A stretch of 64,000 nt of DNA from Seohaeicola saemankumensis (lineage in GTDB: Bacteria > Pseudomonadota > Alphaproteobacteria > Rhodobacterales > Rhodobacteraceae). Within the stretch, counting starts at the first letter, position 1, and each line of letters begins with the position of its first letter. The notes below the pieces were generated by a model, which saw nothing but the letters and a program-made list of their open reading frames with translations, had not been told where the DNA came from and searched no databases. This document shows positions 37,489 to 46,759 of this stretch, in pieces. The DNA lies in contig NZ_JAINWI010000009.1 in the NCBI RefSeq assembly GCF_021021435.1, positions 124,001 through 188,000 on the forward strand. Reading direction: 5' to 3'. Position numbers and translations under genes: made by a program.

Positions 37489-38207
37489 ATCTCTCCCCCT
37501 GCGACAGACAGCGCATGCCCGTTCACCATCGACGCCGCAGGCGAGGCCAGAAACATCACCGCTGCTGAAACCTCGTCCGGCGCGATCAGGCGGCCCATCG
37601 GGTTGCCGCTGACGACCTCGGCAATGGCCGCGTCGCGGTCCAGATCGAACCGCTTGGAAACCGCGCTGATAGCGGCCTCGGCCAGAGACGTTTCCACGAA
37701 ACCGGGGCAGACCGCATTGCAGGTGATGCCCTTTTTTGCCACCTCCTGCGCCACCGACCGCACCAGCCCCAGCACGCCATGCTTTGCCGCCGCATAGGCC
37801 GGAATCGTCGCCCCGCCCTTGAGGCTGGCGGTCGAGGCCATGGCGATCAGTCGCCCGCCGGATGGCATCTGGTGCAAAGCCTCACGAAAAACCAGAAACG
37901 TGCCGGTCATGTTCACCGCAAGCGTCGCGTTCCAGTCGTCCAGCGTGACAGACCGCAGCTTGCCCGCAACTCCGCCTCCCGCATTGGCGATGACCACATC
38001 GAAAGGCGCATCGAACAATGCCTGCACCTGCGCCTCGTCCGTGACATCGGCGGTGCGACAGTCCATGTCGAACCCCGCAGCGGTGTCCTGCAACGCCTTG
38101 ATGCGTCGGCCTGTGATCGTCACGTGGTCGCCCTCCGCAGCAAAGGCCCGTGCCACGACACGTCCGATCCCCGATCCGCCACCTGTCACAAGAATACGCC
38201 TTGTCAT
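37485..38207 (-). CDS. SDR-family oxidoreductase (3-hydroxyacyl-CoA dehydrogenase type)
   Basis: A 240-residue short-chain dehydrogenase/reductase. The Rossmann motif is [16 protein letters not shown] (residues 7-22). NAGGG follows near 85, and the catalytic Ser and YxxxK are in ASTASLKGG and YAAAKHG. It probably oxidises a hydroxyl group on a pathway CoA ester with NAD+. It overlaps both neighbours by 4 nt (ATGA), placing it second in the operon. Confidence 0.92.
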   Translation of the reverse strand: MTRRILVTGGGSGIGRVVARAFAAEGDHVTITGRRIKALQDTAAGFDMDCRTADVTDEAQVQALFDAPFDVVIANAGGGVAGKLRSVTLDDWNATLAVNMTGTFLVFREALHQMPSGGRLIAMASTASLKGGATIPAYAAAKHGVLGLVRSVAQEVAKKGITCNAVCPGFVETSLAEAAISAVSKRFDLDRDAAIAEVVSGNPMGRLIAPDEVSAAVMFLASPAASMVNGHALSVAGGEI

Positions 38208-40501
38208 ACTTTGCCCACCTGTTCCGCGTCACGCTCGGCCAGCCGCCACGCCTGATCGCGCCCCGCGATGTAAGGCAGCGGCCAGCTTGCATGACGATCG
38301 CCAATCGCGGTGCCTGCGTGCAGCGTCCAATAAGGATCGGCCAAATGCGGCCGCGCCAGGCAGACCAGATCAGCCCGCCCTGCCATCAGGATCGAGTTGA
38401 CGTGATCTGGCTCATAGATATTGCCCACCGCCATCGTCGCCAAACCCGCCTCGTTGCGGATTCGGTCGCTGAACGGCGTCTGGAACATGCGCCCATAGAC
38501 GGGCCGCGCTTGGGTGGATGTCTGGCCAGCAGATACGTCGATGATATCCGCGCCTGCGCCGTGGAACATCCGCGCGATCTTGACCGCTTCTTCCGGCGTC
38601 ACACCGTCGTCGCCTACCCAGTCATTGGCGGAGATCCGGACAGAGAAGGGCTGACCTGCAGGCCATACCGCCCGCATCGCCTTAAATACCTCAAGCGGCC
38701 AGCGCATCCGGTTCTCCAGACTGCCGCCAAAGTCATCCGTCCGCAGATTCGACAAGGGCGAGATGAAGGACGACACGAGATAGCCATGGGCGGCATGCAG
38801 TTCGACCATATCGAAACCTGCCCGTGCGGCCATTTCCGTCGCCGCGACGAATTCCGCCGTTACCTTGTCCATATCGGCGCGTGTCATCTCGCGCGGGGTG
38901 GCGTTAGTCTTGGACCACGGGATAGCCGAGGCTGACATGATATCCCAATTGCCCGCAGGCAAAGGCGCATCCATCACGTCCCAGCCAAGCTGCGTTGATC
39001 CCTTGCGCCCTGAATGTCCGATCTGACAGCAGATTTTCGCCTCTGTCTCGAGGTGCACGAACTCCACCAGACGCCGCCAAGCCGCCTCATGTTCGGGCGC
39101 ATAGAGCCCGGGACAACCCGGCGTGATCCGTCCTTCGGGCGATACGCAGGTCATTTCCGTATAGACCAGCGCCGCGCCGCCTTTGGCGCGCTCGGCGTAG
39201 TGCACGAAGTGCCAGTCTGTCGGGCAACCATCCACAGCCTTGTATTGCGCCATGGGTGACACGACGATCCTGTTCGCCAGTTCCATATCTCGCAGCTTGA
39301 ACGGCGCGAACATCGGCGCGCGCAACGGCGCATCCTGGGGCACGCCCGCCTGCGTCTGGAACCAGCGTTCGGCCGAGGCCAGCCATTCCGGATCGCGCAG
39401 GCGCAGGTTTTCGTGGCTGATCCGTTGGCTGCGGGTCAGCAGCGAGTAATTGAACTGCACCGGATCAAGGTCCAGATACCTCTCGACCTCCTCGAACCAC
39501 TCAAGCGAGTTGCGCGCCGCCGATTGCAAGCGCAACACATCCAGCCGCCGTTCGTCCTGGTATTTGACAAAAGCCTGCTCCAGCGTGGGTTCGGTATCGA
39601 GATAGGTCGCCAAAGCAATCGCGCTATCCAATGCCAACCTTGAGCCTGACCCGATCGAAAAATGCGCCGTTGCCGCCGCATCGCCCATCAACACCACGTT
39701 CTGGTGATGCCAATGCGCGCAATTCACCCGCGGGAAGTTGATCCAGACAGCCGAGCCGCGCAGGTGGTGCGCGTTCGACATCAGATCATGCCCGCCAAGA
39801 TGCCCCTCGAAAACCTTGCGGCAGGTCTCGACAGTGTCTTCCTTGGACAAATCGGCGAAACCCCATTTATTCCATGTGTCCTGCGTGCATTCCACAATGA
39901 AAGTCGCTGTCTTGTCGTCGAACTGATAGGCATGCGCCCAGACCCAGCCATGCTGCGTCTTTTCGAAAATAAAGGTAAAGGCATCGTCGAATTTTTGATG
40001 CGTGCCCAGCCAGATGAACTTGCATAACCTTGTGTCGACATCGGGCCTGAAATGTTCGGCCCATTGGCTGCGGACGCGGCTGTTCAGGCCATCGGCGGCC
40101 ACTACCAGATCATAAGCTTTCGCATATTCCTCGACCGGCCCCACCTCGGTCTCGAACTGCAGATCAACACCCAAAGCCCGCGCGCGCTCTTGCATGATCG
40201 TCAGCAGCTTCATTCGCCCGATCCCCGCGAACCCGTGCCCGCCGGACACGGTGCGATGCCCGTCATGAACCACGGCGATATCATCCCAATAGGCAAAATT
40301 CTCGCGGATCGTAGCGGCACTGACCGGATCATTGGCTTCAAGGTTGCCCAGCGCATCATCCGACAGCACCACGCCCCAGCCGAAAGTGTCATTGGCGCGG
40401 TTCCGCTCGAACACCGTCACTTGCGTGTCAGGCTGGCGCAGCTTCATCGAGATGGCAAAGTAGAGACCAGCCGGCCCGCCCCCAAGACATGCGATCTTCA
40501 T
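38204..40501 (-). CDS. abmA: Bifunctional 2-aminobenzoyl-CoA monooxygenase/reductase (salicylyl-CoA hydroxylase-like + old yellow enzyme)
   Basis: A 765-residue fusion. Residues ~1-390 are a FAD aromatic hydroxylase: [10 protein letters not shown] near 8-17, [14 protein letters not shown], and [14 protein letters not shown] as the second FAD motif. Residues ~395-765 are an NADH:flavin reductase of the old yellow enzyme type: [37 protein letters not shown] and [11 protein letters not shown]. This domain order and length match the Azoarcus enzyme that both hydroxylates and reduces 2-aminobenzoyl-CoA. It is the first gene of the operon. Some relatives act on salicylyl-CoA, so the amine specificity rests partly on context. 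Confidence 0.88.
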   Translation of the reverse strand: MKIACLGGGPAGLYFAISMKLRQPDTQVTVFERNRANDTFGWGVVLSDDALGNLEANDPVSAATIRENFAYWDDIAVVHDGHRTVSGGHGFAGIGRMKLLTIMQERARALGVDLQFETEVGPVEEYAKAYDLVVAADGLNSRVRSQWAEHFRPDVDTRLCKFIWLGTHQKFDDAFTFIFEKTQHGWVWAHAYQFDDKTATFIVECTQDTWNKWGFADLSKEDTVETCRKVFEGHLGGHDLMSNAHHLRGSAVWINFPRVNCAHWHHQNVVLMGDAAATAHFSIGSGSRLALDSAIALATYLDTEPTLEQAFVKYQDERRLDVLRLQSAARNSLEWFEEVERYLDLDPVQFNYSLLTRSQRISHENLRLRDPEWLASAERWFQTQAGVPQDAPLRAPMFAPFKLRDMELANRIVVSPMAQYKAVDGCPTDWHFVHYAERAKGGAALVYTEMTCVSPEGRITPGCPGLYAPEHEAAWRRLVEFVHLETEAKICCQIGHSGRKGSTQLGWDVMDAPLPAGNWDIMSASAIPWSKTNATPREMTRADMDKVTAEFVAATEMAARAGFDMVELHAAHGYLVSSFISPLSNLRTDDFGGSLENRMRWPLEVFKAMRAVWPAGQPFSVRISANDWVGDDGVTPEEAVKIARMFHGAGADIIDVSAGQTSTQARPVYGRMFQTPFSDRIRNEAGLATMAVGNIYEPDHVNSILMAGRADLVCLARPHLADPYWTLHAGTAIGDRHASWPLPYIAGRDQAWRLAERDAEQVGKV

Positions 40502-40552
40502 TCCGCGTCATCCTTCCGATAGCCACTAAAAAAGCCTATCCGCACCTGAATT

Positions 40553-40585
40553 TATTTCAAGTATAAATCTTTTAGGTTTGAAATA
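40553..40585. promoter_or_regulatory. Inverted repeat TATTTCAA-17 nt-TTGAAATA, candidate MarR operator
   Basis: Perfect 8-bp arms at 40553-40560 and 40578-40585 in an AT-rich gap between abmA (minus) and the aminotransferase (plus). The left arm lies ~50 nt upstream of the abmA start, where a promoter would be expected, and AAGGA precedes that start. MarR-type sites often read TTTCAA/TTGAAA. The spacing means either one wide site or two half-sites. Confidence 0.5.
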
Positions 40586-40704
40586 CATCACCGACAAACA
40601 TTCTAACTAACTGTTTTATTTTACTTTTTTGGGAAGCCCCGCAAGGCAATTGCACCATCAAGCGCCGAGGATTAGGCTGGCACAACCATCAGGAGAGCCT
40701 GCCA

Positions 40705-42030
40705 ATGCCCCATATCTTTCCCCGCCATTCCCGCCAGAACCTGCCCACAGTTGCAGGTGGCGAAGGTTGCTACCTGATCGATTCGACCGGCAAGCGATAT
40801 CTCGACGGCTCGGGCGGCGCGGCTGTCTCCTGCCTTGGTCACGGTGACAGGACCATCATCGACGCGATCAAGGCGCAACTGGATAAGGTAGCCTTTGCCC
40901 ATACCGGATTTTTCACGTCCGAGCCTGCCGAAGCGCTGGCGGATCTGCTGATCGAACATGCGCCCGAAGGCCTTGACCGTGTCTATCTGGTCTCGGGCGG
41001 GTCCGAGGCGACCGAGGCCGCGATCAAACTGGCCCGCCAATACTGGGTCGAGAAAGGTCAACCAGAACGCGGCCGCCTGATTGCGCGGCAGCAAAGCTAT
41101 CACGGCAACACCATCGGCGCGCTGTCAGCGGGCGGCAATGAATGGCGCCGCGCACAATTTGCGCCACTTCTGCTGGATGTCAGCCACATCCCGCCCTGCT
41201 ACGACTACCGCTTGCGCCGCGACGGCGAAAGTGCAGAAGATTATGGCATCCGCGCGGCCAATGAACTCGAAAAGGAATTGCTGCGCGTCGGCCCCGAAAC
41301 GGTCATGGCCTTTATGGCCGAACCTGTGGTGGGCGCCACGGCAGGCGCGTTGACACCCGCACCGGGCTATTTCAAACGCATCCGCGAGATTTGCGACCAA
41401 TACGGCATTCTTCTGATCCTTGATGAGGTAATGTGTGGCATGGGGCGGACAGGCCATCTGTTCGCTTGCGACGCGGACGGGATCGCGCCTGATATCTTGT
41501 GCATCGCCAAGGGTTTGGGCGCGGGATACCAGCCAATTGGCGCAATGCTGTGCAGCGCAGAGATATACGACACGATCGCCACAGGCAGCGGTTTTTTTCA
41601 GCACGGTCACACCTATCTCGGCCATCCCACAGCGGCTGCGGCGGGTCTGGCCGTTGTGTCCTCGATCATCGAGAGGGACTTGGTCGCGCGGGTGCGCGTG
41701 CAAGGTGACAAGCTGGCCAAGCGGCTTGAGGCGCGTTTTGGCCAGCACCCCCATATCGGTGATATTCGCGGGCGCGGATTGTTCCGCGGCATCGAGCTGG
41801 TTGCCGACCGCGAGACCAAAGTCCCCTTCAATCCGGCGCGCGGAATCGCCGGCAAACTCAAGACCGCGGCATTCGAGGCTGGGCTGATCTGCTATCCCAT
41901 GGCGGGTACGATTGACGGGCGCATTGGCGACCATATCCTGCTGGCCCCACCATTCATTATCGAGGACCGGCAACTGGACGAATTGACCGACAAACTCGCC
42001 TTGGCGCTGGATCACGTCCTGCCAAAGTGA
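40705..42030 (+). CDS. Class III PLP-dependent aminotransferase
   Basis: A 441-residue class III aminotransferase. Features are VSGGSEATEAAIKLARQYW (cofactor-phosphate loop), SYHGNTIGALS, LILDEVMCGMGRTG with the Asp that contacts the pyridine nitrogen, and CIAKGLGAGYQPIGAM with the Schiff-base Lys. Members transfer amino groups from omega-amino acids, diamines or beta-amino acids to a keto acid; the substrate here is unknown. AGGAGAG precedes the ATG. It is divergent from the anthranilate operon and is followed by a TAXI TRAP transporter, which may import its substrate. Confidence 0.92.
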   Translation: MPHIFPRHSRQNLPTVAGGEGCYLIDSTGKRYLDGSGGAAVSCLGHGDRTIIDAIKAQLDKVAFAHTGFFTSEPAEALADLLIEHAPEGLDRVYLVSGGSEATEAAIKLARQYWVEKGQPERGRLIARQQSYHGNTIGALSAGGNEWRRAQFAPLLLDVSHIPPCYDYRLRRDGESAEDYGIRAANELEKELLRVGPETVMAFMAEPVVGATAGALTPAPGYFKRIREICDQYGILLILDEVMCGMGRTGHLFACDADGIAPDILCIAKGLGAGYQPIGAMLCSAEIYDTIATGSGFFQHGHTYLGHPTAAAAGLAVVSSIIERDLVARVRVQGDKLAKRLEARFGQHPHIGDIRGRGLFRGIELVADRETKVPFNPARGIAGKLKTAAFEAGLICYPMAGTIDGRIGDHILLAPPFIIEDRQLDELTDKLALALDHVLPK

Positions 42031-42088
42031 ATTGCGAAATAAAAGTCATGTAATTCACATGCTTGATAAACATATTTCCAAAGCTGAC

Positions 42089-42100
42089 CTTTACGTAAAG
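42089..42100. promoter_or_regulatory. Palindrome CTTTACGTAAAG upstream of the TAXI gene
   Basis: A perfect 12-bp palindrome in the 210-nt gap between the aminotransferase stop and the TAXI binding-protein start, ~140 nt before that start. The rest of the gap is AT-rich and probably holds the TRAP promoter. No regulator is adjacent. Confidence 0.35.
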
Positions 42101-42240
42101 CCTTTCCTGCGTTGCACTTTGCAAAAATGCCGCTAGGCTTGTGATCAAAATATAATCACGGGTTGTTAAAACCCCGAGGCAGAACAGAAAACAGGCTAGA
42201 CGTCTCTCGGCACCCGAGCTTGAAACAAGGGAGACAAAAA

Positions 42241-43203
42241 ATGAAAATCTTCAAAGTCGCCTCCATGACTGCGGCCATCGCCCTCTCGGCGCAGGTGGCC
42301 CATGCACAGGAGCGTTTCATCACGATCGGCACAGGTGGACAAACCGGCGTCTACTACGTCGTGGGACAGTCGATCTGCCGCCTGGTGAACCGCAATACCG
42401 CTGATCACAACCTGCGCTGCACAGCACCGTCGACCGGCGGCTCCATCGCCAATATCAACGCGATCAAGGCGGGCGACATGGATATGGGCGTGGCCCAGTC
42501 CGACTGGCAGTTCCATGCCTATAACGGGTCATCGCAGTTCGAGGGCGATGGCTATGACAAGCTGCGCGCAGTCTTTTCCGTGCATGGCGAACCCTTTACC
42601 GTCCTTGCGCGTGCAGATGCGGGCGTCAGCGAGTTTGCCGACCTCAAAGGCAAGCGCGTCAATGTCGGCAATCCGGGGTCAGGCCAGCGCGCGACGATGG
42701 ATGTCGTGCTGAACGCCTTGGGCTGGACGATGGATGATTTCGGGCAGGCATCAGAATTGCAGCCCACCGAACAGGCCGCTGCTCTTGGCGACAATAAGGT
42801 CGATGCCATCGTCTACACCGTGGGTCACCCCAATGGTTCAATCCAGGAAGCGACATCGACCGTGGATTCCAAGCTGGTCAACCTGACCGGCCCTGAAATC
42901 GACAGCTTGATCGCGGACAATCCCTATTACGCCAAGGCCACGATCCCCGGCGGCATGTATGCCAATAACGACGACGACACGACAACCTTCGGCGTCAAGG
43001 CAACCTTCGTCACTTCGGCCGATGTGGACGAGGACATCGTCTATACCGTCGTCAAAGCCGTGTTCGACAATTTCGACCGCTTCAAGGGGCTGCACCCCGC
43101 TTTTGCGAACCTGACCGAGGAAGAGATGATCGCGGACGGCAACTCGGCTCCGCTGCATCCCGGTGCGGAAAAGTACTATCGCGAGCGTGGCTGGATCGAG
43201 TGA
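42241..43203 (+). CDS. TAXI-family TRAP transporter solute-binding protein
   Basis: A 320-residue periplasmic protein with a Sec signal peptide (cleavage near AHA-Q, residues 22-23). The TAXI hallmark [20 protein letters not shown] lies near the N-terminus, followed by [12 protein letters not shown] and [16 protein letters not shown] proteins bind small acids such as glutamate or 2-oxoglutarate-like compounds and hand them to a fused TRAP permease, which is the next gene. ATG at 42241 has AAGGGAG upstream and begins the signal peptide. Confidence 0.94.
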   Translation: MKIFKVASMTAAIALSAQVAHAQERFITIGTGGQTGVYYVVGQSICRLVNRNTADHNLRCTAPSTGGSIANINAIKAGDMDMGVAQSDWQFHAYNGSSQFEGDGYDKLRAVFSVHGEPFTVLARADAGVSEFADLKGKRVNVGNPGSGQRATMDVVLNALGWTMDDFGQASELQPTEQAAALGDNKVDAIVYTVGHPNGSIQEATSTVDSKLVNLTGPEIDSLIADNPYYAKATIPGGMYANNDDDTTTFGVKATFVTSADVDEDIVYTVVKAVFDNFDRFKGLHPAFANLTEEEMIADGNSAPLHPGAEKYYRERGWIE

Positions 43204-43224
43204 TCCTGCTCTCTGCATGACTTT

Positions 43225-43254
43225 TTCCGGCCCGCTTTTCGCAGCGGGCCGGAA
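43225..43254 (+). terminator. 11-bp stem-loop between TAXI and permease genes
   Basis: TTCCGGCCCGC (43225-43235) pairs perfectly with GCGGGCCGGAA (43244-43254) around an 8-nt loop, 21 nt after the TAXI stop. It should slow polymerase or shield the 3' end of the binding-protein message, giving more binding protein than permease. Confidence 0.7.
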
Positions 43255-43309
43255 GCCGACACACGGGACAAAACCGTGGGCCTGAAAAACAACAGCAGGG
43301 ACCCCGAAG

Positions 43310-46057
43310 ATGAGCGATGACCCCCAACGCAACGCCTCTGCTCGATCCACAGCCGAAGGGCTGAGCCAGGAAGAGATCGACGCACTGGTTGCCGCGGCCG
43401 ATACGGGCGGGCGCACGCCCTCGGCCCCTGTGGCCATGTTCATCACGGTCGTGGCGCTGGCATGGTCGCTGTTCCAGCTCTGGATCGCCTCACCAATCCC
43501 CTTCATGCTGGGTTTCGGCATTTTTAACGACACCGAGGCGCGGTCCTTCCATCTGGCTTTCGCGCTGTTTCTGGCCTTCGCCGCCTATCCTGCCGCCAAA
43601 GGCGCGTTCCAGACAGTTCTGGCGATCGGTGTACCGGTTGCTGTGTGCGCCGCCTTCATGCACGGGGCCAGTTCCGGCGATCCGGTTTGGTGGATTCCGC
43701 TTGTGGGCGCGATCCTGATCGGCGCTGTGCTGCTGGGTTCGCCGCGCCAGCGCGTGCCGTCTTGGGAATGGGCACTTGCCATCATTGGCGCGGCAACCGC
43801 TCTTTATGTCTTTGTGTTCTATGCGGAAATCAGCCGCCGCATCGGCGCGCCGATCCTTCAGGACCGGATCATTGCCGTGATCGGCATACTCGTGCTGCTT
43901 GAGGCGACACGCCGCGCGCTGGGACCGGCGCTGATGATCGTCGCCAGCATTTTCCTGATTTACACATTCTTCGGCCAGATGATGCCGTCCATCATCGCGC
44001 ACAAAGGCAATTCGCTGAATGAAGTGGTCAACCACCAGTGGATCACAACCCAAGGCGTTTTCGGCATTGCCTTGGGGGTTTCGACCTCTTTCGTTTTCCT
44101 GTTCGTGCTGTTCGGCTCTCTGCTGGATAAGGCGGGTGCCGGCAATTACTTCATTCAGGTGGCTTTCAGCCTGATGGGGCATATGCGCGGCGGGCCTGCC
44201 AAGGCAGCGGTTGTATCTTCGGCCATGACCGGCCTCATCTCCGGCTCGTCCATCGCCAATGTAGTCACGACCGGCACCTTCACCATTCCGCTGATGAAAC
44301 GCGTGGGCTTTTCATCGGAAAAGGCGGGCGCGGTCGAGGTCGCATCCTCGGTCAACGGCCAGATCATGCCCCCTGTCATGGGGGCTGCGGCCTTTCTGAT
44401 GGTCGAATATGTCGGCATTTCCTATTTCGACGTAGTCAAGCACGCCTTCCTGCCCGCTGTGATCAGCTATATCGCGCTGGTCTATATCGTCCATCTCGAG
44501 GCGATGAAGGCGAATATGAAGGGCCTGCCTCGCGCCTATGAACCGCCCCCCATCATCCAGCGCCTGATCGGCATCGCCTTCACCATCGCGGTCATCTGCG
44601 CGCTTAGCTTCGGCGTCTATTATGGCATGGGCTGGATCCGCCCCACTTTCGGCGACTCCGCCGGCTTTGTGATCTTTGCCTTGCTGATCCTGGTCTATGT
44701 GGCCTTGCTGCGCGTCGCTGCACGCGAGGCACCGCTCAAGATGGAAGACCCCAACGCGCCGGTGACCAAACTGCCCCTACCCGGTCCGACCGTGCGCTCG
44801 GGACTGCATTTCATCCTGCCGGTGGTCGTGCTGGTCTGGGCTTTGATGGTCGACCGTTTGAGTCCCGGCCTGTCGGCGTTTTGGGCCGCGGCCTTCATGG
44901 TCTTCATCCTGATCACGCAGCGCCCCATCATGGCCGTGCTGCGCCGCGAGGGTGAGATCGGGCTGGCCATGCGTCAGGGCTTTGTTGACCTGATCGAGGG
45001 TCTTGTCGCCGGTGCGCGCAACATGATCGGTATCGGCATCGCTACGGCGACTGCAGGTATCATCGTGGGCGCGGTCAGCCAGACGGGGGTCGGCTCGTCA
45101 CTTGCAGATGTAGTCGAGGTGCTGTCGGGTGGTTACATCCTTGCGATCCTGCTGCTGACGGCTGTGCTCTCGCTGATCCTTGGTATGGGTCTGCCCACAA
45201 CGGCCAACTATATCGTGGTCTCGGCTCTGCTGGCCCCTGTCATCGTGACGCTGGGCCAGCAGAACGGTTTGATCGTGCCGCTGATCGCGGTGCATCTGTT
45301 CGTCTTCTACTTCGGCATCATGGCGGATGTGACCCCACCTGTCGGGCTGGCCAGTTTTGCCGCCGCTGCCGTATCGGGCGGTGATCCGATAAAAACAGGC
45401 GGCGTGGCGTTTTTCTATTCGCTCCGCACCGCTGCCTTGCCATTCCTGTTCATCTTCAACACCGAATTGTTGCTGATCAACGTAACCTGGGTGCAGGGCA
45501 TTTTCGTTTTTGTTGTCGCCACAGTGGCAATGCTTCTTTTCGCCGCCGCGACGCAGGGCTGGTTCATCACGCGCAACCGCATCTACGAATCCGCGATCCT
45601 TCTGCTGGTCGCCTTCAGCCTGTTCCGGCCCGGTTTCTGGATGGACATGATCGCGCCGCCCTATGACATCCTGCCCCCTACGCAGATTGAGGAGGCGGCC
45701 ATCAACACCCCGACCGGAGAGTTGCTACGCCTGCGGATCGACGGGCTGAACGATCTGGGCGATCCGATCAGCTTTGTCGCCCTGCTGCCGATTGGCGAGG
45801 GCGAGACAGGCGAGGAGCGTCTGCTGGCCTCGGGTCTCGAGGTGATCGTGCAGGGCGATCAGGTGATCGTGGATAATGCCGCCTTCGGCAGTCCCGCGCA
45901 GGAAGCCGGTTTCGATTGGGATCAGGAGATCACGCAGGTCTTGGCCCCCATTCCGCAGCCGTCGAAATATTGGATCTTCCTGCCGGCGCTGCTGCTGTTG
46001 GGCGGAGTTGTGATGATGCAACGGCGGCGCGCGGCAGCGCTGCCGCAGACCGCCTGA
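43310..46057 (+). CDS. Fused TRAP transporter permease (4TM+12TM) with C-terminal DUF3394
   Basis: A 915-residue integral membrane protein joining the small (DctQ-like) and large (DctM-like) TRAP subunits, as usual for TAXI systems. The large-subunit core has SSAMTGLISGSSIANVVTTG and the GMGLPTTANYIVVSALLAP motif. After the last core helices come a further helix and a soluble ~100-residue DUF3394 segment containing RLRIDGLNDLG, with a final membrane helix near the C-terminus. It uses an ion gradient, probably Na+, for import. It precedes a UspA gene by 13 nt. Confidence 0.93.
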   Translation: MSDDPQRNASARSTAEGLSQEEIDALVAAADTGGRTPSAPVAMFITVVALAWSLFQLWIASPIPFMLGFGIFNDTEARSFHLAFALFLAFAAYPAAKGAFQTVLAIGVPVAVCAAFMHGASSGDPVWWIPLVGAILIGAVLLGSPRQRVPSWEWALAIIGAATALYVFVFYAEISRRIGAPILQDRIIAVIGILVLLEATRRALGPALMIVASIFLIYTFFGQMMPSIIAHKGNSLNEVVNHQWITTQGVFGIALGVSTSFVFLFVLFGSLLDKAGAGNYFIQVAFSLMGHMRGGPAKAAVVSSAMTGLISGSSIANVVTTGTFTIPLMKRVGFSSEKAGAVEVASSVNGQIMPPVMGAAAFLMVEYVGISYFDVVKHAFLPAVISYIALVYIVHLEAMKANMKGLPRAYEPPPIIQRLIGIAFTIAVICALSFGVYYGMGWIRPTFGDSAGFVIFALLILVYVALLRVAAREAPLKMEDPNAPVTKLPLPGPTVRSGLHFILPVVVLVWALMVDRLSPGLSAFWAAAFMVFILITQRPIMAVLRREGEIGLAMRQGFVDLIEGLVAGARNMIGIGIATATAGIIVGAVSQTGVGSSLADVVEVLSGGYILAILLLTAVLSLILGMGLPTTANYIVVSALLAPVIVTLGQQNGLIVPLIAVHLFVFYFGIMADVTPPVGLASFAAAAVSGGDPIKTGGVAFFYSLRTAALPFLFIFNTELLLINVTWVQGIFVFVVATVAMLLFAAATQGWFITRNRIYESAILLLVAFSLFRPGFWMDMIAPPYDILPPTQIEEAAINTPTGELLRLRIDGLNDLGDPISFVALLPIGEGETGEERLLASGLEVIVQGDQVIVDNAAFGSPAQEAGFDWDQEITQVLAPIPQPSKYWIFLPALLLLGGVVMMQRRRAAALPQTA

Positions 46058-46070
46058 AGGGGGGCGCGCC

Positions 46071-46496
46071 ATGTTCAAGAATATCCTGCTACCCGTAGAC
46101 ATCGAACATCCTGAATCATGGGCAAAGTCCTTGCCCATGGCGGTGGAACTGGCGGGAACGACAGGGACGCTGCACTTGCTGGGGGTAGTGCATGACATCG
46201 GCTCGGCTTGGGTGGCGCAATCCCTGCCCCGCGATTTCGAGGCAACCTCGCTCCAGATGATGAAAACGCGTCTCAAGGAACTGGCCGCGCAGGAACTTCC
46301 GCAGGACCTGTCTGTCAAAACCCATGTCGGACATGGTCATATCGCTGAACGCATCCTGATGATGGCAGATTCCGTGGGGGCCGATCTGATCGTGATCGCA
46401 GCGCTACACTCCGACGATCTGCGGACGCTCATGGTCGGTTCCAACAGCGGAAAAGTTGTCCGGCATGCGAAAATCCCCGTTCTGACCGTGCGCTAA
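46071..46496 (+). CDS. Universal stress protein (UspA family)
   Basis: A 141-residue UspA-fold protein starting FKNILLPVDIEHPESW and carrying the ATP-binding signature VGSNSGKVVRHAKIPVLTVR at its C-terminus (G-x2-G-x9-G-S/N pattern, slightly changed). UspA genes often follow TRAP permeases; in the ectoine system the TeaD protein modulates transport in this way. A regulatory role on the TRAP system is inferred. GGGG precedes the ATG. Confidence 0.92.
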   Translation: MFKNILLPVDIEHPESWAKSLPMAVELAGTTGTLHLLGVVHDIGSAWVAQSLPRDFEATSLQMMKTRLKELAAQELPQDLSVKTHVGHGHIAERILMMADSVGADLIVIAALHSDDLRTLMVGSNSGKVVRHAKIPVLTVR

Positions 46497-46510
46497 TCGC
46501 CGCCTTGAGG

Positions 46511-46525
46511 TTGACGCAGCGTCAA
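46511..46525. promoter_or_regulatory. Palindrome TTGACGC-A-GCGTCAA
   Basis: A perfect 7-bp inverted repeat around a single A, 14 nt beyond the UspA stop and ~235 nt before the Mrp operon. It could be a repressor/activator site for the antiporter operon or a weak 3' stem; no T-run follows. Confidence 0.35.
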
Positions 46526-46665
46526 TCTTGGTGGAACAGAACGAAAAACCGCAGCCAAACTATTGCGTCTGCTCGAAAACACCCCAAATCGCAGGGCAGC
46601 GCGCATCTGGAGCCTGTTATTAAAGTGAAACTGCCGGTTTGGGGGGCTCCTTGGACCGGTCGGGG

Positions 46666-46692
46666 TGAAACCGTGTTGCACATTGGGTTTCA
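46666..46692 (+). other. Leader stem-loop before the Mrp operon
   Basis: TGAAACC (46666-46672) pairs with GGTTTCA (46686-46692) across a 13-nt loop, ~70 nt upstream of the mrpA GTG, inside the 263-nt gap between UspA and mrpA. The gap otherwise holds no convincing ORF. The stem may be part of a leader structure; function unknown. Confidence 0.3.
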
Positions 46693-46759
46693 TCCTCTTT
46701 AAAACGGCGCAACCGGTTTGCCGTCTACGGTATGACAGTTTGATCAAGGAGCCCTGTTC

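Noticed and set aside
46505-46702. A 65-codon frame in the Mrp leader
   Set aside because: No Shine-Dalgarno, no family likeness, and it crosses the candidate leader stem.
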